Positions 26,407-34,883 of a stretch of 64,000 nt of DNA are shown here, piece by piece. The notes under the pieces were generated by a model, which saw nothing but the letters and a program-made list of their open reading frames with translations, had not been told where the DNA came from and made no database searches. Each line of letters opens with the position of its first letter. Positions within the stretch are counted from its first letter, which is position 1. The position numbers and the translations under genes were made by a program. Location of the stretch: positions 434,001 through 498,000 of the forward strand of contig NZ_MSIG01000001.1 of assembly GCF_001927285.1 (NCBI RefSeq). The letters are read 5' to 3'. Source of the stretch: Mongoliimonas terrestris. GTDB taxonomy: Bacteria; Pseudomonadota; Alphaproteobacteria; Rhizobiales; Pleomorphomonadaceae.

Positions 26407-27834
26407 TCAGCCTTCCAGCGCCGCGAAGGTCGCGGCCGCCGCGGCTTCGGCGACGCCGATCCCGGGCGCCCGAAGCGCGCTGCCGAGACCGATCCGCCCG
26501 CTGTCGATCACGAGCCGCGGCCGGTTGTCCGGCCCCGCCCGGTAGAGGTCGCCGTGGGCGCCGAGCCAGGCCTTCGCTTCCGCCGGCGCCGCCCCTTGCA
26601 TCCCGTCCACATAGTGGTGGCCGTTCCGCTCCACGTGGCCGGCGCCGACCAGCGCGGCCAGCACCAGATCCTGCTGCACGGCGATGCCGGCCTGGGTGGT
26701 CAGGTCCTCGGCGGAAAGGAAGAAGCGTCCCGCGCCCGCCTCCGCCGTCCAGGCCGCCACCCGCGCGGCGTTGAGGATCGCCCGGTAGAAGCCCTTGCAG
26801 GACTTGGAGGAAACGCCGGTGTAGCCAAGCGACCGGGCGGTCCGGAAGGCCTCCATGGTGCCGTCGCTCTCGTCGATCTCCAGCGCCACCCGGGCCGCCG
26901 CCGCCGTCACCGGCTGGGAGAGCGCCACCTTGCGGGCGATCGGCTGCTCCACGAAGAGGAGGGCGCCGCGAAGCCGGGCGAGCCTTGGCTCCAAGGCCAT
27001 GCGGTCGAGAAGGTTCAGAAGCGTCTCCGCGTCCGGATACTGCTCGTTGCCGTCGAGCGTCACCCGGTAGTCCGGCAGACGGTCCAGCACGGCCGCGATG
27101 GCTGTCACACGTGAAACGTCCCTGGCCGGATCGCCGGTCAGCTTCAGCTTGAAGCGATCGAGGCCGTAGGTTGCGATCGCCCCTTCCAGGCTCTCCGGCA
27201 GGCCATCGTCCAGCCGATCGGCCGGGTCGATCTCCGCCTCGGTCAGCGCGTCGGCGAATCCCACCGTATGGCGGGCCCGGATGGTCTCGGCCGGCTCCAG
27301 CTTGCCGAGGAAGCGGGCAATGTCGAAGCCGGCGAGATCCGGCGCCGTCGCGGCATGGATGCCGGGCAGGTTGGCGCGAAGCGCCGCCGCCACCGGCACT
27401 CCGTCGAGGCGGCAGAGCGCGTCCAGCAGGGCCCGGTCCACCAGAGCGAGGCCGAAGCTCGCCACCAGCGGCGGCAGGCCCTCGGCGGCCGCCGCCGCGT
27501 GCACGGCCGGCTCCACGGCCGCGTGCAGGCCGAAGGCCGTTCCGCTTCCGGCCGCCGACATGGCCGCGAGGGCGAGGGCCAGCGACCGGCGCAGCTGCGC
27601 CTCGTTGTCGGCGTTGGAAAGGTCCGGCGATTTGTCGAACCACTTCGGCACCATCAGCTCTGCCGCATGGCCGACGCCGGAGCGCCCGGCGCCGTCCGTG
27701 ATGCGCACCCGCAGGAACACCTGCCGGGCTTCGCGCAGCGTCACCGCGCCGAAGCGGAAGGGCAGGCGCAGGCGAACCGGCCGCTCGAACACGGCCGCCT
27801 CCGTCAGCCGCAGCGTGGGGGTGTCGGCGCCCAT
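26407..27834 (-). CDS. Enolase-superfamily-like protein (mandelate racemase/muconate lactonizing type)
   Basis: A 475-aa protein whose C-terminal half has the barrel pattern of the enolase superfamily: KLKLTGD (Lys), TLDGNEQYPD (metal Asp/Glu), LLFVEQPIAR (Glu), ALEIDESDG (Asp/Glu) and SSKSCKGFYRA (Lys). It is longer and more divergent than ordinary acid-sugar dehydratases. Its start overlaps the DUF993 stop as ATGA, so the two are translationally coupled. In this setting a sugar-acid dehydratase or epimerase role is likely, but this is inference. Confidence 0.75.
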   Translation of the reverse strand: MGADTPTLRLTEAAVFERPVRLRLPFRFGAVTLREARQVFLRVRITDGAGRSGVGHAAELMVPKWFDKSPDLSNADNEAQLRRSLALALAAMSAAGSGTAFGLHAAVEPAVHAAAAAEGLPPLVASFGLALVDRALLDALCRLDGVPVAAALRANLPGIHAATAPDLAGFDIARFLGKLEPAETIRARHTVGFADALTEAEIDPADRLDDGLPESLEGAIATYGLDRFKLKLTGDPARDVSRVTAIAAVLDRLPDYRVTLDGNEQYPDAETLLNLLDRMALEPRLARLRGALLFVEQPIARKVALSQPVTAAAARVALEIDESDGTMEAFRTARSLGYTGVSSKSCKGFYRAILNAARVAAWTAEAGAGRFFLSAEDLTTQAGIAVQQDLVLAALVGAGHVERNGHHYVDGMQGAAPAEAKAWLGAHGDLYRAGPDNRPRLVIDSGRIGLGSALRAPGIGVAEAAAAATFAALEG

Positions 27835-29000
27835 CAGCCGATCCCGTGCACGGCGAGGAACCGGCCCATGCGGGCGGCGGCAAGCTCCGGGTCCGTCAGG
27901 GCGTTGGCCTGGTCGGCGAGGCGGAACAGCTCGGCGACATGCTGCACCGAGCGGGCGCTTTCCTGCCCGCCCACCATCACGAAGTGGTCCTGCAGGCCGT
28001 TGAGCCAGGCGAGGAACACGACGCCGGTCTTGTAGAAGCGGGTCGGCGCCTTGAAGATGTGCCGCGACAAAGGCACGGTCGGCTCCAGAATGTCGAAGAA
28101 GGCCTTTTCGTCGCCGCGCCCGAGGGCCGCGAGCCCGGCGGAGGCGGCGGGCGCGATGGCGTCGAAGATGCCGAGAAGCGCGTCCGAATGGCCCACCGCG
28201 TCGCCGCGGATCAGCTCCGCGTAGTTGAAGTCGTCGCCGGTGTACATGCGCACGCCCGCCGGCAGCCGGCGGCGCATGGAGATCTCCTTTTCCTTGGAGA
28301 GGAGCGAGATCTTGATGCCGTCCACCTTAGACGCGTGCTCGGTCAGGATGGCGAGACAGGTGTCCATGGCGACGTCGTGGTCGGCCGAGCCCCAATAGCC
28401 CTGGAGCGCGGGGTCGAACATCTCGCCGAGCCAATGGATGATCACCGGCTGCTGGACCTGGCGGAGGATCCGCCCGTAGACGCGCGCATAGTCGTCCGGC
28501 CCCTTGGCGGCGGCCGCGAGCGCCCGGCTCGCCATCAGGATGATGCGCCCGCCGTGTCCTTCGACGAAGGCCACCTGCTCCTCGTAGGCGCGGATCACGT
28601 CGTCGACGGAAACGGCAGGGGAGGGTGCCAGATGGTCGGTGCCGGCGCCGCAGGCGATCAGCGCGTCGTCGCGGGTCTTCGCCTCGGCAAGCGCACGGCG
28701 GATCAGGTCCTGGGCGTCCGTCCAGGAAAGGCCCATGCCGCGCTGGGCGGTGTCCATGGCCTCGGCGACGCCGAGGCCGAGGTCCCACAGCCGGTGCCGG
28801 AAGGCGAGGGTGCGGTCCCAGTCGATGGCCGGCTCCAGCCACGGGTCGTAGGCGGCGAGGGGGTCCGCCACCACATGGGCGGCCGCATAGGCGATGCGCG
28901 GGAAGTCCGCCGCCTTCCGCCGGGCCAGGGCCGGCGGCCGGCCCGTCAGGGTGTAGATCTCGACCGTGCGGTCGGCGGTGGGCAGGCGGACCGTCGCCAT
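27834..29000 (-). CDS. DUF993 family protein (dihydrodipicolinate-synthase-like barrel)
   Basis: A 388-aa protein of the DUF993 family, distantly related to DHDPS/NAL aldolases. Seen segments are CGAGTDHLAP, QVQQPVIIHWLGEMFDPALQ, KVDGIKISLLSKEKE (a candidate Schiff-base Lys) and RMYTGDDFNYAELI. GGAGGG in the end of the upstream Gfo/Idh gene serves as ribosome-binding site, 4 nt separate the genes. Together with the enolase-like neighbour this recalls a dehydratase plus aldolase pair of non-phosphorylative sugar-acid catabolism; the reaction is not known. Confidence 0.85.
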   Translation of the reverse strand: MATVRLPTADRTVEIYTLTGRPPALARRKAADFPRIAYAAAHVVADPLAAYDPWLEPAIDWDRTLAFRHRLWDLGLGVAEAMDTAQRGMGLSWTDAQDLIRRALAEAKTRDDALIACGAGTDHLAPSPAVSVDDVIRAYEEQVAFVEGHGGRIILMASRALAAAAKGPDDYARVYGRILRQVQQPVIIHWLGEMFDPALQGYWGSADHDVAMDTCLAILTEHASKVDGIKISLLSKEKEISMRRRLPAGVRMYTGDDFNYAELIRGDAVGHSDALLGIFDAIAPAASAGLAALGRGDEKAFFDILEPTVPLSRHIFKAPTRFYKTGVVFLAWLNGLQDHFVMVGGQESARSVQHVAELFRLADQANALTDPELAAARMGRFLAVHGIG

Positions 29001-29004
29001 GAGG

Positions 29005-30150
29005 TCAGCCCTCCAGCGCCGGCACGTCGAGCCAGCGGCGCTCGGCCCAGGATTTGAGGCCGAGCTCGGCGAGCTGCACGCCCTTCACGCCTTCCATCAG
29101 GTCGAACCGCCAGGGGGCGTCCTCCACGATGTGCTTCAGGAACATCTCCCACTGGATCTTGAAGCCGTTCTCCGCCGGCCAGTTGTCCGGCACCTCGTCC
29201 CAGGTCTGGAAAAAATCGATCGTCTGCGGCTGGTCCGGGTTCCACACCGGCTTCGGGGTGTTCACCCGGTGCTGGGTCCAGCACTTGGTGAGACCCGCCA
29301 CGGCCGAACCGTGGGTGCCGTCCACCTGGAAGGTGACGAGGTCGTCGCGGCGCACCCGCACCGCCCAGGACGAGTTGATCTGCGCGATCACGCCGCCTTC
29401 CAGCTCGAAGGTCGCATAGGCGGCGTCGTCCGCGTCGGCCGCGTAGGGCTTGCCCGCCTCATCCACGCGGGTGGGGATGTGGGTGGCGCCGAGGCAGCTC
29501 ACCGCCTTCACGGGGCCGAACAGATTGTCGAGCACGTAGCGCCAGTGGCAGAGCATGTCGAGGATGATGCCGCCGCCGTCCTTGGCCCGGTAGTTCCACG
29601 ACGGCCGCTGCGCCGGCTGCCAGTCGCCCTCGAACACCCAGTAGCCGAATTCGCCGCGCACCGAGAGGATCTGGCCGAAGAAGCCGCTGTCGCGCAGCAT
29701 CTTCAGCTTCATCAGGCCCGGCAGGAAGAGCTTGTCCTGGACGACGCCGTTCTTCACGCCGCGCCGGCGGGCGAGCCGGGCCACGGCGAGCGCTGTCTCC
29801 ACATTCTCGGCGATCGGCTTCTCGCAGTAGACGTGCTTGCCGGCCTCGATCGCCTTCGTCAGCAGTTCGGCGCGCATCTGCGTGGTGCCGGCGTCGAAGA
29901 AGAGCACATCGTCCGGGTTCTTCAGCGCCGCGTCGAGGTCGTCGGTCCAGCGCTCGATGCCGTGGGCCTTGGCGATCGCCCCCACCTTCTCCAGGTTGCG
30001 GCCGACCAGGATCGGGTCCGGCATCAGCCGTTCGCCGTTGGCGAGCAGCACGCCGCCCTGGCGACGGATGGCCACGATGGAGCGGATCAGGTGCTGGTTC
30101 AGCCCCATCCGGCCGGTGATGCCGTGCATGATCAGTCCGATGCGGACCAT
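29005..30150 (-). CDS. Gfo/Idh/MocA-family oxidoreductase, first gene of the leftward unit
   Basis: A 381-aa NAD(P)-dependent dehydrogenase. N-terminal Rossmann strand MVRIGLIMHGITGRMGLNQ, then DVLFFDAGTT and the EKP motif in VYCEKPIAENVETA (about residue 111). GGAGGAG precedes ATG 30150. It is the promoter-proximal gene after the operator at 30240, followed by DUF993, enolase-like and TIM-barrel genes. The odd N-terminus with IMHGITGRMG, rather like dihydrodipicolinate reductase, marks a distinct Gfo/Idh subgroup. Substrate unknown. Confidence 0.9.
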   Translation of the reverse strand: MVRIGLIMHGITGRMGLNQHLIRSIVAIRRQGGVLLANGERLMPDPILVGRNLEKVGAIAKAHGIERWTDDLDAALKNPDDVLFFDAGTTQMRAELLTKAIEAGKHVYCEKPIAENVETALAVARLARRRGVKNGVVQDKLFLPGLMKLKMLRDSGFFGQILSVRGEFGYWVFEGDWQPAQRPSWNYRAKDGGGIILDMLCHWRYVLDNLFGPVKAVSCLGATHIPTRVDEAGKPYAADADDAAYATFELEGGVIAQINSSWAVRVRRDDLVTFQVDGTHGSAVAGLTKCWTQHRVNTPKPVWNPDQPQTIDFFQTWDEVPDNWPAENGFKIQWEMFLKHIVEDAPWRFDLMEGVKGVQLAELGLKSWAERRWLDVPALEG

Positions 30151-30239
30151 GGCGTCTCTCCTCCCTTGTCGTGTCGTCCGGCCGTGGCGTCTTCTCGGTC
30201 GCGAACGCCGGTCCGACCCGGCCGCTGCGGTGCACCACT

Positions 30240-30286
30240 TGTAACCAGATGGTTATAAACTGACGCGGATCGGACGGCCTTGTCAA
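30240..30286 (-). promoter_or_regulatory. Promoter and TetR-type operator of the leftward catabolic unit
   Basis: On the minus strand, TTGACA (30286-30281) is followed by 22 nt and then TTATAACC-ATCT-GGTTACAA (30259-30240), an inverted repeat with 8-bp arms and one mismatch. The same arrangement, also with exactly 22 nt, lies before the substrate-binding-protein gene at 31538-31585. The operator would cover the -10 to +1 area, fitting repression by the TetR protein encoded between the two. Confidence 0.75.
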
Positions 30287-30549
30287 CGGTCATCGCGCCG
30301 GCCGATGACGGACGGGGAGCGGATCTCGTCCGAAAGGGCGATGCATCTGTCGGAAGTCAGAAGGGTGGTGCCGATGCTGCGAAGGCGCGCCGGCGGCATC
30401 GGCGACAAGGCCGCTACGGGCCGCAACAAGCCGGCTACGAAGGCCGCTTTTCGCGACTTCAAGGCGCTACCAAGCCGCGACAGACCCGCTGCAAACCCGC
30501 TACAAACCGCGACGTCGCGGCCGTACCGGGCCGAACCCCGCCGGCCCGC

Positions 30550-31479
30550 TCAGGCCTTCACGGCGGCGAGCGTCGTGGCCACCACGTGCTCGCCCCAGTG
30601 GTGGATCTGGTCCGGCGCTTCCAGGTCGCGGCGGAAGATGGTCGACAGGGTATGCCGGTTGGAGAGGTAGAAGAAGCCGAGTGCCGCAATCGTCAGATAG
30701 ACGTCGATCGGGTCGAGACCCTTCTTGAACACACCCATGCTTTCGCCGCGCTGCAACACGGCGGACAGTTCGGTGATGAAATTGGAGTGCATCGCCGAAA
30801 TGGTCGCCGACCTCTTCAGGTGGCGGGCCTTCATCAGGTTCTCCGTGCCGAGGAGGCTCAAAAACTCCGGGTGGTCGACGAAATAGTGCCAGGTGAAGAG
30901 CGCCAGCTCGCGGATGCCCTCCTCCGGATCCCGCCGGGCAAGGTCCAGCCGGCGCTCGGCGAAGCGGATCGACCCGTAGGCCTCCTCCAGCACCCGAAGG
31001 TAGAGCGCTTCCTTGTCCCCGTAGTAGTGGTAGAGCATCCGCTTGTTGGTGCCCGCCCGCCGGGCGATCACGTCCACCCGCGCCCCGTCGAAGCCCTTCT
31101 CGGCGAACTCCCGGATCGCCGCCGCCAGGATGGAGGCCGCCGTCCGCTCCGGGTTGCGCGGCGCCGACCGGCCACGCGGCCGCGCCGCCGTTTCCGCGGC
31201 TTTCGCCGGATTTCCGCCGTCCGCCGACGCGCTCGAAGGGTCGATCCCCTCCGGGTCCGCCGCTGCCCCGCCCCGCTCGTCCTGCCTCACGTCCGCCTGT
31301 CCCCCCTTGCCGGGGGCCATGCTATCCTGATCGAGCCGCGCCTCCAACGCCGCTCCGGGCGATGATCGGACGCCATCAAGCCCGGTCTCCGGGTCCGTGC
31401 CGGCGCGCAGATCCGCTGTCGCGGCCAGGAGCGCGGGCCGATCGTCGTCGGGTCCGTCGGTGTCCTCGGTCACGGCCAT
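30550..31479 (-). CDS. TetR-family transcriptional regulator with long disordered N-terminus
   Basis: A 309-aa repressor-type protein. Residues 1-105 are Asp/Gly/Pro-rich and probably disordered, so a shorter form starting at an internal ATG (residue 54, or close to the HTH) is possible. The HTH lies at about 113-160, with ERTAASILAAAIREFAEKGF, DGARVDVIARRAGTNKRMLYHYYGDKEALY as helix-turn-helix (key: VIARRAGTNKRMLYHYY), and the ligand domain follows. It sits between the two divergent transport and catabolic units whose promoters share one palindromic site, so it is their likely regulator. Confidence 0.88.
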   Translation of the reverse strand: MAVTEDTDGPDDDRPALLAATADLRAGTDPETGLDGVRSSPGAALEARLDQDSMAPGKGGQADVRQDERGGAAADPEGIDPSSASADGGNPAKAAETAARPRGRSAPRNPERTAASILAAAIREFAEKGFDGARVDVIARRAGTNKRMLYHYYGDKEALYLRVLEEAYGSIRFAERRLDLARRDPEEGIRELALFTWHYFVDHPEFLSLLGTENLMKARHLKRSATISAMHSNFITELSAVLQRGESMGVFKKGLDPIDVYLTIAALGFFYLSNRHTLSTIFRRDLEAPDQIHHWGEHVVATTLAAVKA

Positions 31480-31537
31480 CCCCCTCTGCCCCCTGGGCCC
31501 GGCGCGGTGTCATAGTCGGACTCCACGATGCCACTCC

Positions 31538-31585
31538 TTGACAAGCGTTCTCGTCGGTGTCCTACTTGTAACCGAATGGTTATAA
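31538..31585 (+). promoter_or_regulatory. Promoter and TetR-type operator of the ABC importer operon
   Basis: TTGACA at 31538-31543, then 22 nt, then TTGTAACC-GAAT-GGTTATAA (31566-31585), nearly identical in sequence and spacing to the site at 30240-30259. The -10 element would be CCTACT at 31561-31566, touching the operator. It lies 76 bp before the ATG of the substrate-binding protein. Confidence 0.75.
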
Positions 31586-31661
31586 ACCGGCAACCAGACC
31601 GGTCCGAGGACGAAGGCGGAATACCGCCCCAGCCACATTCCTTGTCAGGGAGGAATCATCC

Positions 31662-32951
31662 ATGTCAGACATCCGCCTCAACCGCCGTACCTTCATCCAG
31701 TCGACCACCGCCGCCCTCGCGCTCTCGGCCTTCGGCGGCGGCGCCGCGTTCGCCCAGGACCAGCGCCTGCGCTTCATCTGGTGGGGCTCCCAGGAGCGCG
31801 CCGACCGCACCAACAAGGCGGTCGCCGCCTATCTGGAGGCCAATCCCGGCCTCACCGTCGACGGCGAGTTCGTCGGCTGGTCCGACTACTGGACCCGCCT
31901 CGCCACCCAGGTCGCCGGCCGCAACGCGCCCGACCTGATCCAGATGGACTACCGTTATATCTTCGAATACGCCCGCCGCGGCGCGCTGCTGCCCCTCGAC
32001 GAATACTTGGGCGGCGCGCTCTCCATCGCGGATTTCGGCGAGAACAACATCAACGCCGGCAAGGTGGACGGCAAGCTCTACGGCATCAATCTCGGCGTGA
32101 ACTCCTCCGCGGCGCTCTACGACGCCGCCGCCTGGGAGGCCGCCGGCGCCACGCCGCCGAGCCAGGCCATCACCTGGGACCAGTTCGCCGCCAACTGCGA
32201 GGCCTTCGCCAAGGCCAACACCAGGGCGAACTTCTATGCCACCGCCGATGCCAGCGGCCTGGAGCCCTCGTTCGAGCTCTGGCTGCGCCAGCAGGGCAAG
32301 GCCCTCTACAATGACGACGGCAAGGTCGGCTACGAGCCAGCGGACGCCGCCGCCTGGTTCACCTACTGGGCCGAGATCCGCAAGGCGGGCGGCTGCGTGC
32401 CGCCGGATGTGCAGGCCCTCGACACCCTCACCATCGAGACCAACCCGCTCACCACCGGCTACGCCGCCACGGGCTTTGCCCACTCCAACCAGTTCGTCGG
32501 CTACCAGAAGCTCAACAAGGCCAAGCTCGTCATCTCGGCCTATCCGGTCCGCGAGGGCGGCCAGCCGGGCCACTACTACAAGCCGTCCATGCTGCTCTCC
32601 CTGTCGGCGGGCACCCAGGCGGCCGAGGCGGCGGTCAAGCTTGCCAATTTCTTCGTCGCCGATCCGACGGGCGTGAACATCCTCGGGGTGGAGCGCGGCG
32701 TGCCGGCGTCCGACGCCATGCGGGCGCAGCTCGGCACGACGCTGGACGACACCAGCCAGCAGATGGTCACCTACATCGCCGACATCGAGGACGTGGTTGG
32801 CGCCCTGCCGCCGCCGCCGCCGAAGGGCGCCGGCGAGATCGCCTTCACCCTCACCCGAATCAGCCAGGAGGTCGCCTTCGAGGCCAAGTCCGCGGAAGAG
32901 GGCGGCGAGCAGCTCGTCAGCGAAGCGACGTCCATCCTCGAGCGGGCCTGA
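31662..32951 (+). CDS. Sugar ABC transporter substrate-binding protein (CUT1 type), Tat signal
   Basis: Periplasmic binding protein of 429 aa for a sugar or glycoside. The N-terminus has a twin-arginine motif NRRTFIQS followed by a hydrophobic stretch ending near AFAQD (residue about 31). The body starts RLRFIWWGSQERADRTNKAV and continues with DLIQMDYRYIFEYARRGALLPLDE, as in family-1 extracellular solute-binding proteins (key: MDYRYIFEYARRG). GGGAGGA precedes the start. It opens the rightward operon and lies downstream of the shared TetR operator. Confidence 0.92.
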   Translation: MSDIRLNRRTFIQSTTAALALSAFGGGAAFAQDQRLRFIWWGSQERADRTNKAVAAYLEANPGLTVDGEFVGWSDYWTRLATQVAGRNAPDLIQMDYRYIFEYARRGALLPLDEYLGGALSIADFGENNINAGKVDGKLYGINLGVNSSAALYDAAAWEAAGATPPSQAITWDQFAANCEAFAKANTRANFYATADASGLEPSFELWLRQQGKALYNDDGKVGYEPADAAAWFTYWAEIRKAGGCVPPDVQALDTLTIETNPLTTGYAATGFAHSNQFVGYQKLNKAKLVISAYPVREGGQPGHYYKPSMLLSLSAGTQAAEAAVKLANFFVADPTGVNILGVERGVPASDAMRAQLGTTLDDTSQQMVTYIADIEDVVGALPPPPPKGAGEIAFTLTRISQEVAFEAKSAEEGGEQLVSEATSILERA

Positions 32952-32955
32952 TCCG

Positions 32956-33906
32956 ATGACCTCCCAGACATCCCTGGGAGCGGCCGTCCCGGCCGGAGGA
33001 CGCATCGCGTCCCCCGGCCGGATCCGGCGGGCGCTCGGCCGGAACGCCCCCGGCTACCTGTTCCTGCTGCCCTGGCTGCTCGGCTTCTTCGGCCTCACGC
33101 TCGGGCCGGCCATCGCGTCCTTGTGGCTTTCCTTCACCAACTACGACCTGTTGCAGTCGCCCACCTTCGTCGGCACCGCCAACTATGTGCGGATCGCCAC
33201 GGCGGACCCGAAGTTCGCCGCCGCCATGAAGGTCACCTTCCTCTACGTGGTGCTGTCGGTGCCGCTGAAGCTCGCCTTCGCGCTCCTCGTCGCCATGGCG
33301 TTCAACCGCGGCATCCGCGGCCTGCCGCTCTACCGGGCGATCTTCTACCTGCCGTCCCTCCTCGGCACGTCGGTCGCCATCGCGGTGCTGTGGCGCCAGC
33401 TGTTCGCCGCCGACGGCCTCGTCAACGCGGCGCTCGCCAACTTCGGCATCATCGGGCCGAGCTGGATCTCCAACCCGAACTATTCGCTCTACACCCTCGT
33501 CATCCTCTCGGTGTGGCAGTTCGGGTCGCCGATGATCATCTTCCTCGCCGGTCTGCGCCAGATCCCGACCGACATGTACGAGGCGGCGAGCCTCGACGGC
33601 GCCTCCAAGACGCGGCAGTTCTTCAAGATCACCTTGCCGCTCCTGACGCCGGTCATCTTCTTCAACTTCGTCATCCAGACCATCGACGCCTTCAAGGCGT
33701 TCACGCCCGCCTTCATCATCTCCGAAGGCACCGGCGGCCCGATCAATTCGACACTCTTCTACACGCTCTACCTCTACCAGGAGGCCTTCGGCTTCTTCCG
33801 GATGGGCTACGCGTCGGCGCTGGCCTGGGTGCTGGTGGTAATCATCGCCATCTTCACCGCCTTCTCATTCCTCAGCGCGCGCTACTGGGTGCACTACGAT
33901 GACTGA
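32956..33906 (+). CDS. Sugar ABC transporter permease (UgpA/MalF type)
   Basis: A 316-aa inner-membrane permease with six predicted helices, the first at GYLFLLPWLLGFFGLTLGP. The EAA loop that contacts the ATPase is EAASLDGASKTRQFFKITLP (about residue 213). The start MTSQTSLG at 32956 is 4 nt after the binding-protein stop; a longer open frame upstream overlaps that gene and is not used. It overlaps the second permease gene by 8 nt. Confidence 0.93.
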   Translation: MTSQTSLGAAVPAGGRIASPGRIRRALGRNAPGYLFLLPWLLGFFGLTLGPAIASLWLSFTNYDLLQSPTFVGTANYVRIATADPKFAAAMKVTFLYVVLSVPLKLAFALLVAMAFNRGIRGLPLYRAIFYLPSLLGTSVAIAVLWRQLFAADGLVNAALANFGIIGPSWISNPNYSLYTLVILSVWQFGSPMIIFLAGLRQIPTDMYEAASLDGASKTRQFFKITLPLLTPVIFFNFVIQTIDAFKAFTPAFIISEGTGGPINSTLFYTLYLYQEAFGFFRMGYASALAWVLVVIIAIFTAFSFLSARYWVHYDD

Positions 33907-34762
33907 CGTCCCCTTCCACGGCGCCGCCCGGTCGTCCGTCAGCCGGTCGGTCCTCATCCACACGGCGCTCGTCGTCGCCTCCATCCTGATGCTCTACCCG
34001 CTGCTCTGGATGCTGTCCGGGTCGATCCGCCCGTCCGAGGAGATCTTCGGCTCGTCGTCGCTCATCCCCTCCACGGTCGACCTTGGCGCCTACTGGCGTG
34101 GCTGGTTCGGCCTGCCGGTGAGCTTCGGCACTTTCTTCTGGAACTCGCTGGTCATCGCGGTGCTGTCCACCATCGGCAACGTGATGGCCTGCTCGCTCAC
34201 GGCCTTCGCCTTCGCGCGGCTGGAGTTCCGCGGCCGGAATTTCTGGTTCGCCATCATGCTGGGCACGCTCATGCTGCCCTACCACGTGACGCTGATCCCC
34301 CAGTACATCCTCTTCCTCAACCTCGACTGGGTGAACAGCTTCCTGCCGCTCGTGGTGCCGAAGTTCTTCGCCGTCGATGCCTTCTTCATCTTCCTGATGG
34401 TGCAGTTCTTCCGCGGCATCCCGCGCGAGCTGGACGAGGCGGCGATGATGGACGGCTGCAGCCCCTGGCGCATCTACTGGAAGATCATGCTGCCGCTCTC
34501 CATGCCGGTGCTGGCCACGGCGGCGATCTTCTCCTTCCTTTGGACCTGGGAAGACTTCTTCGGGCCGCTCATCTACCTCAACGACATCAACACCTACACG
34601 GTCCAGATCGGCCTCCGCTCCTTCGTGGACTCAACCGGCTCGTCCGACTGGAGCGCCCTCTTCGCCATGTCGGTGCTGTCGCTGATCCCGATCTTCCTGG
34701 TCTTCCTCTTCTTCCAGCGCCTGCTGATCGAGGGGATCGCCACCACGGGCATGAAGCGCTGA
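33899..34762 (+). CDS. Sugar ABC transporter permease (UgpE/MalG type)
   Basis: Second transmembrane subunit, 287 aa, six predicted helices. The EAA loop is ELDEAAMMDGCSPWRIYWKI (about residue 180) and the C-terminus GIATTGMKR is typical of MalG-like permeases. Its start lies inside the end of the first permease gene, showing translational coupling. The next gene follows after 121 bp without a clear element. Confidence 0.93.
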   Translation: MTDVPFHGAARSSVSRSVLIHTALVVASILMLYPLLWMLSGSIRPSEEIFGSSSLIPSTVDLGAYWRGWFGLPVSFGTFFWNSLVIAVLSTIGNVMACSLTAFAFARLEFRGRNFWFAIMLGTLMLPYHVTLIPQYILFLNLDWVNSFLPLVVPKFFAVDAFFIFLMVQFFRGIPRELDEAAMMDGCSPWRIYWKIMLPLSMPVLATAAIFSFLWTWEDFFGPLIYLNDINTYTVQIGLRSFVDSTGSSDWSALFAMSVLSLIPIFLVFLFFQRLLIEGIATTGMKR

Positions 34763-34883
34763 TGCCGCCGACGCGCCGGCCGTCCCGAGGCGACACCGCC
34801 CGGGCGGCCGGCCCTTTCATCCGCCCCGCCCGGCGGCCTCGCGGCGCCGGTTCCAAGAGGGCGCCAGCTTAAGGATCCACACC

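Noticed and set aside
27103..27118. parS-like 13/16 match TGTCACACGTGAAACG
   Set aside because: Three mismatches, two of them in the left arm, and it lies inside the enolase-like gene; likely chance.
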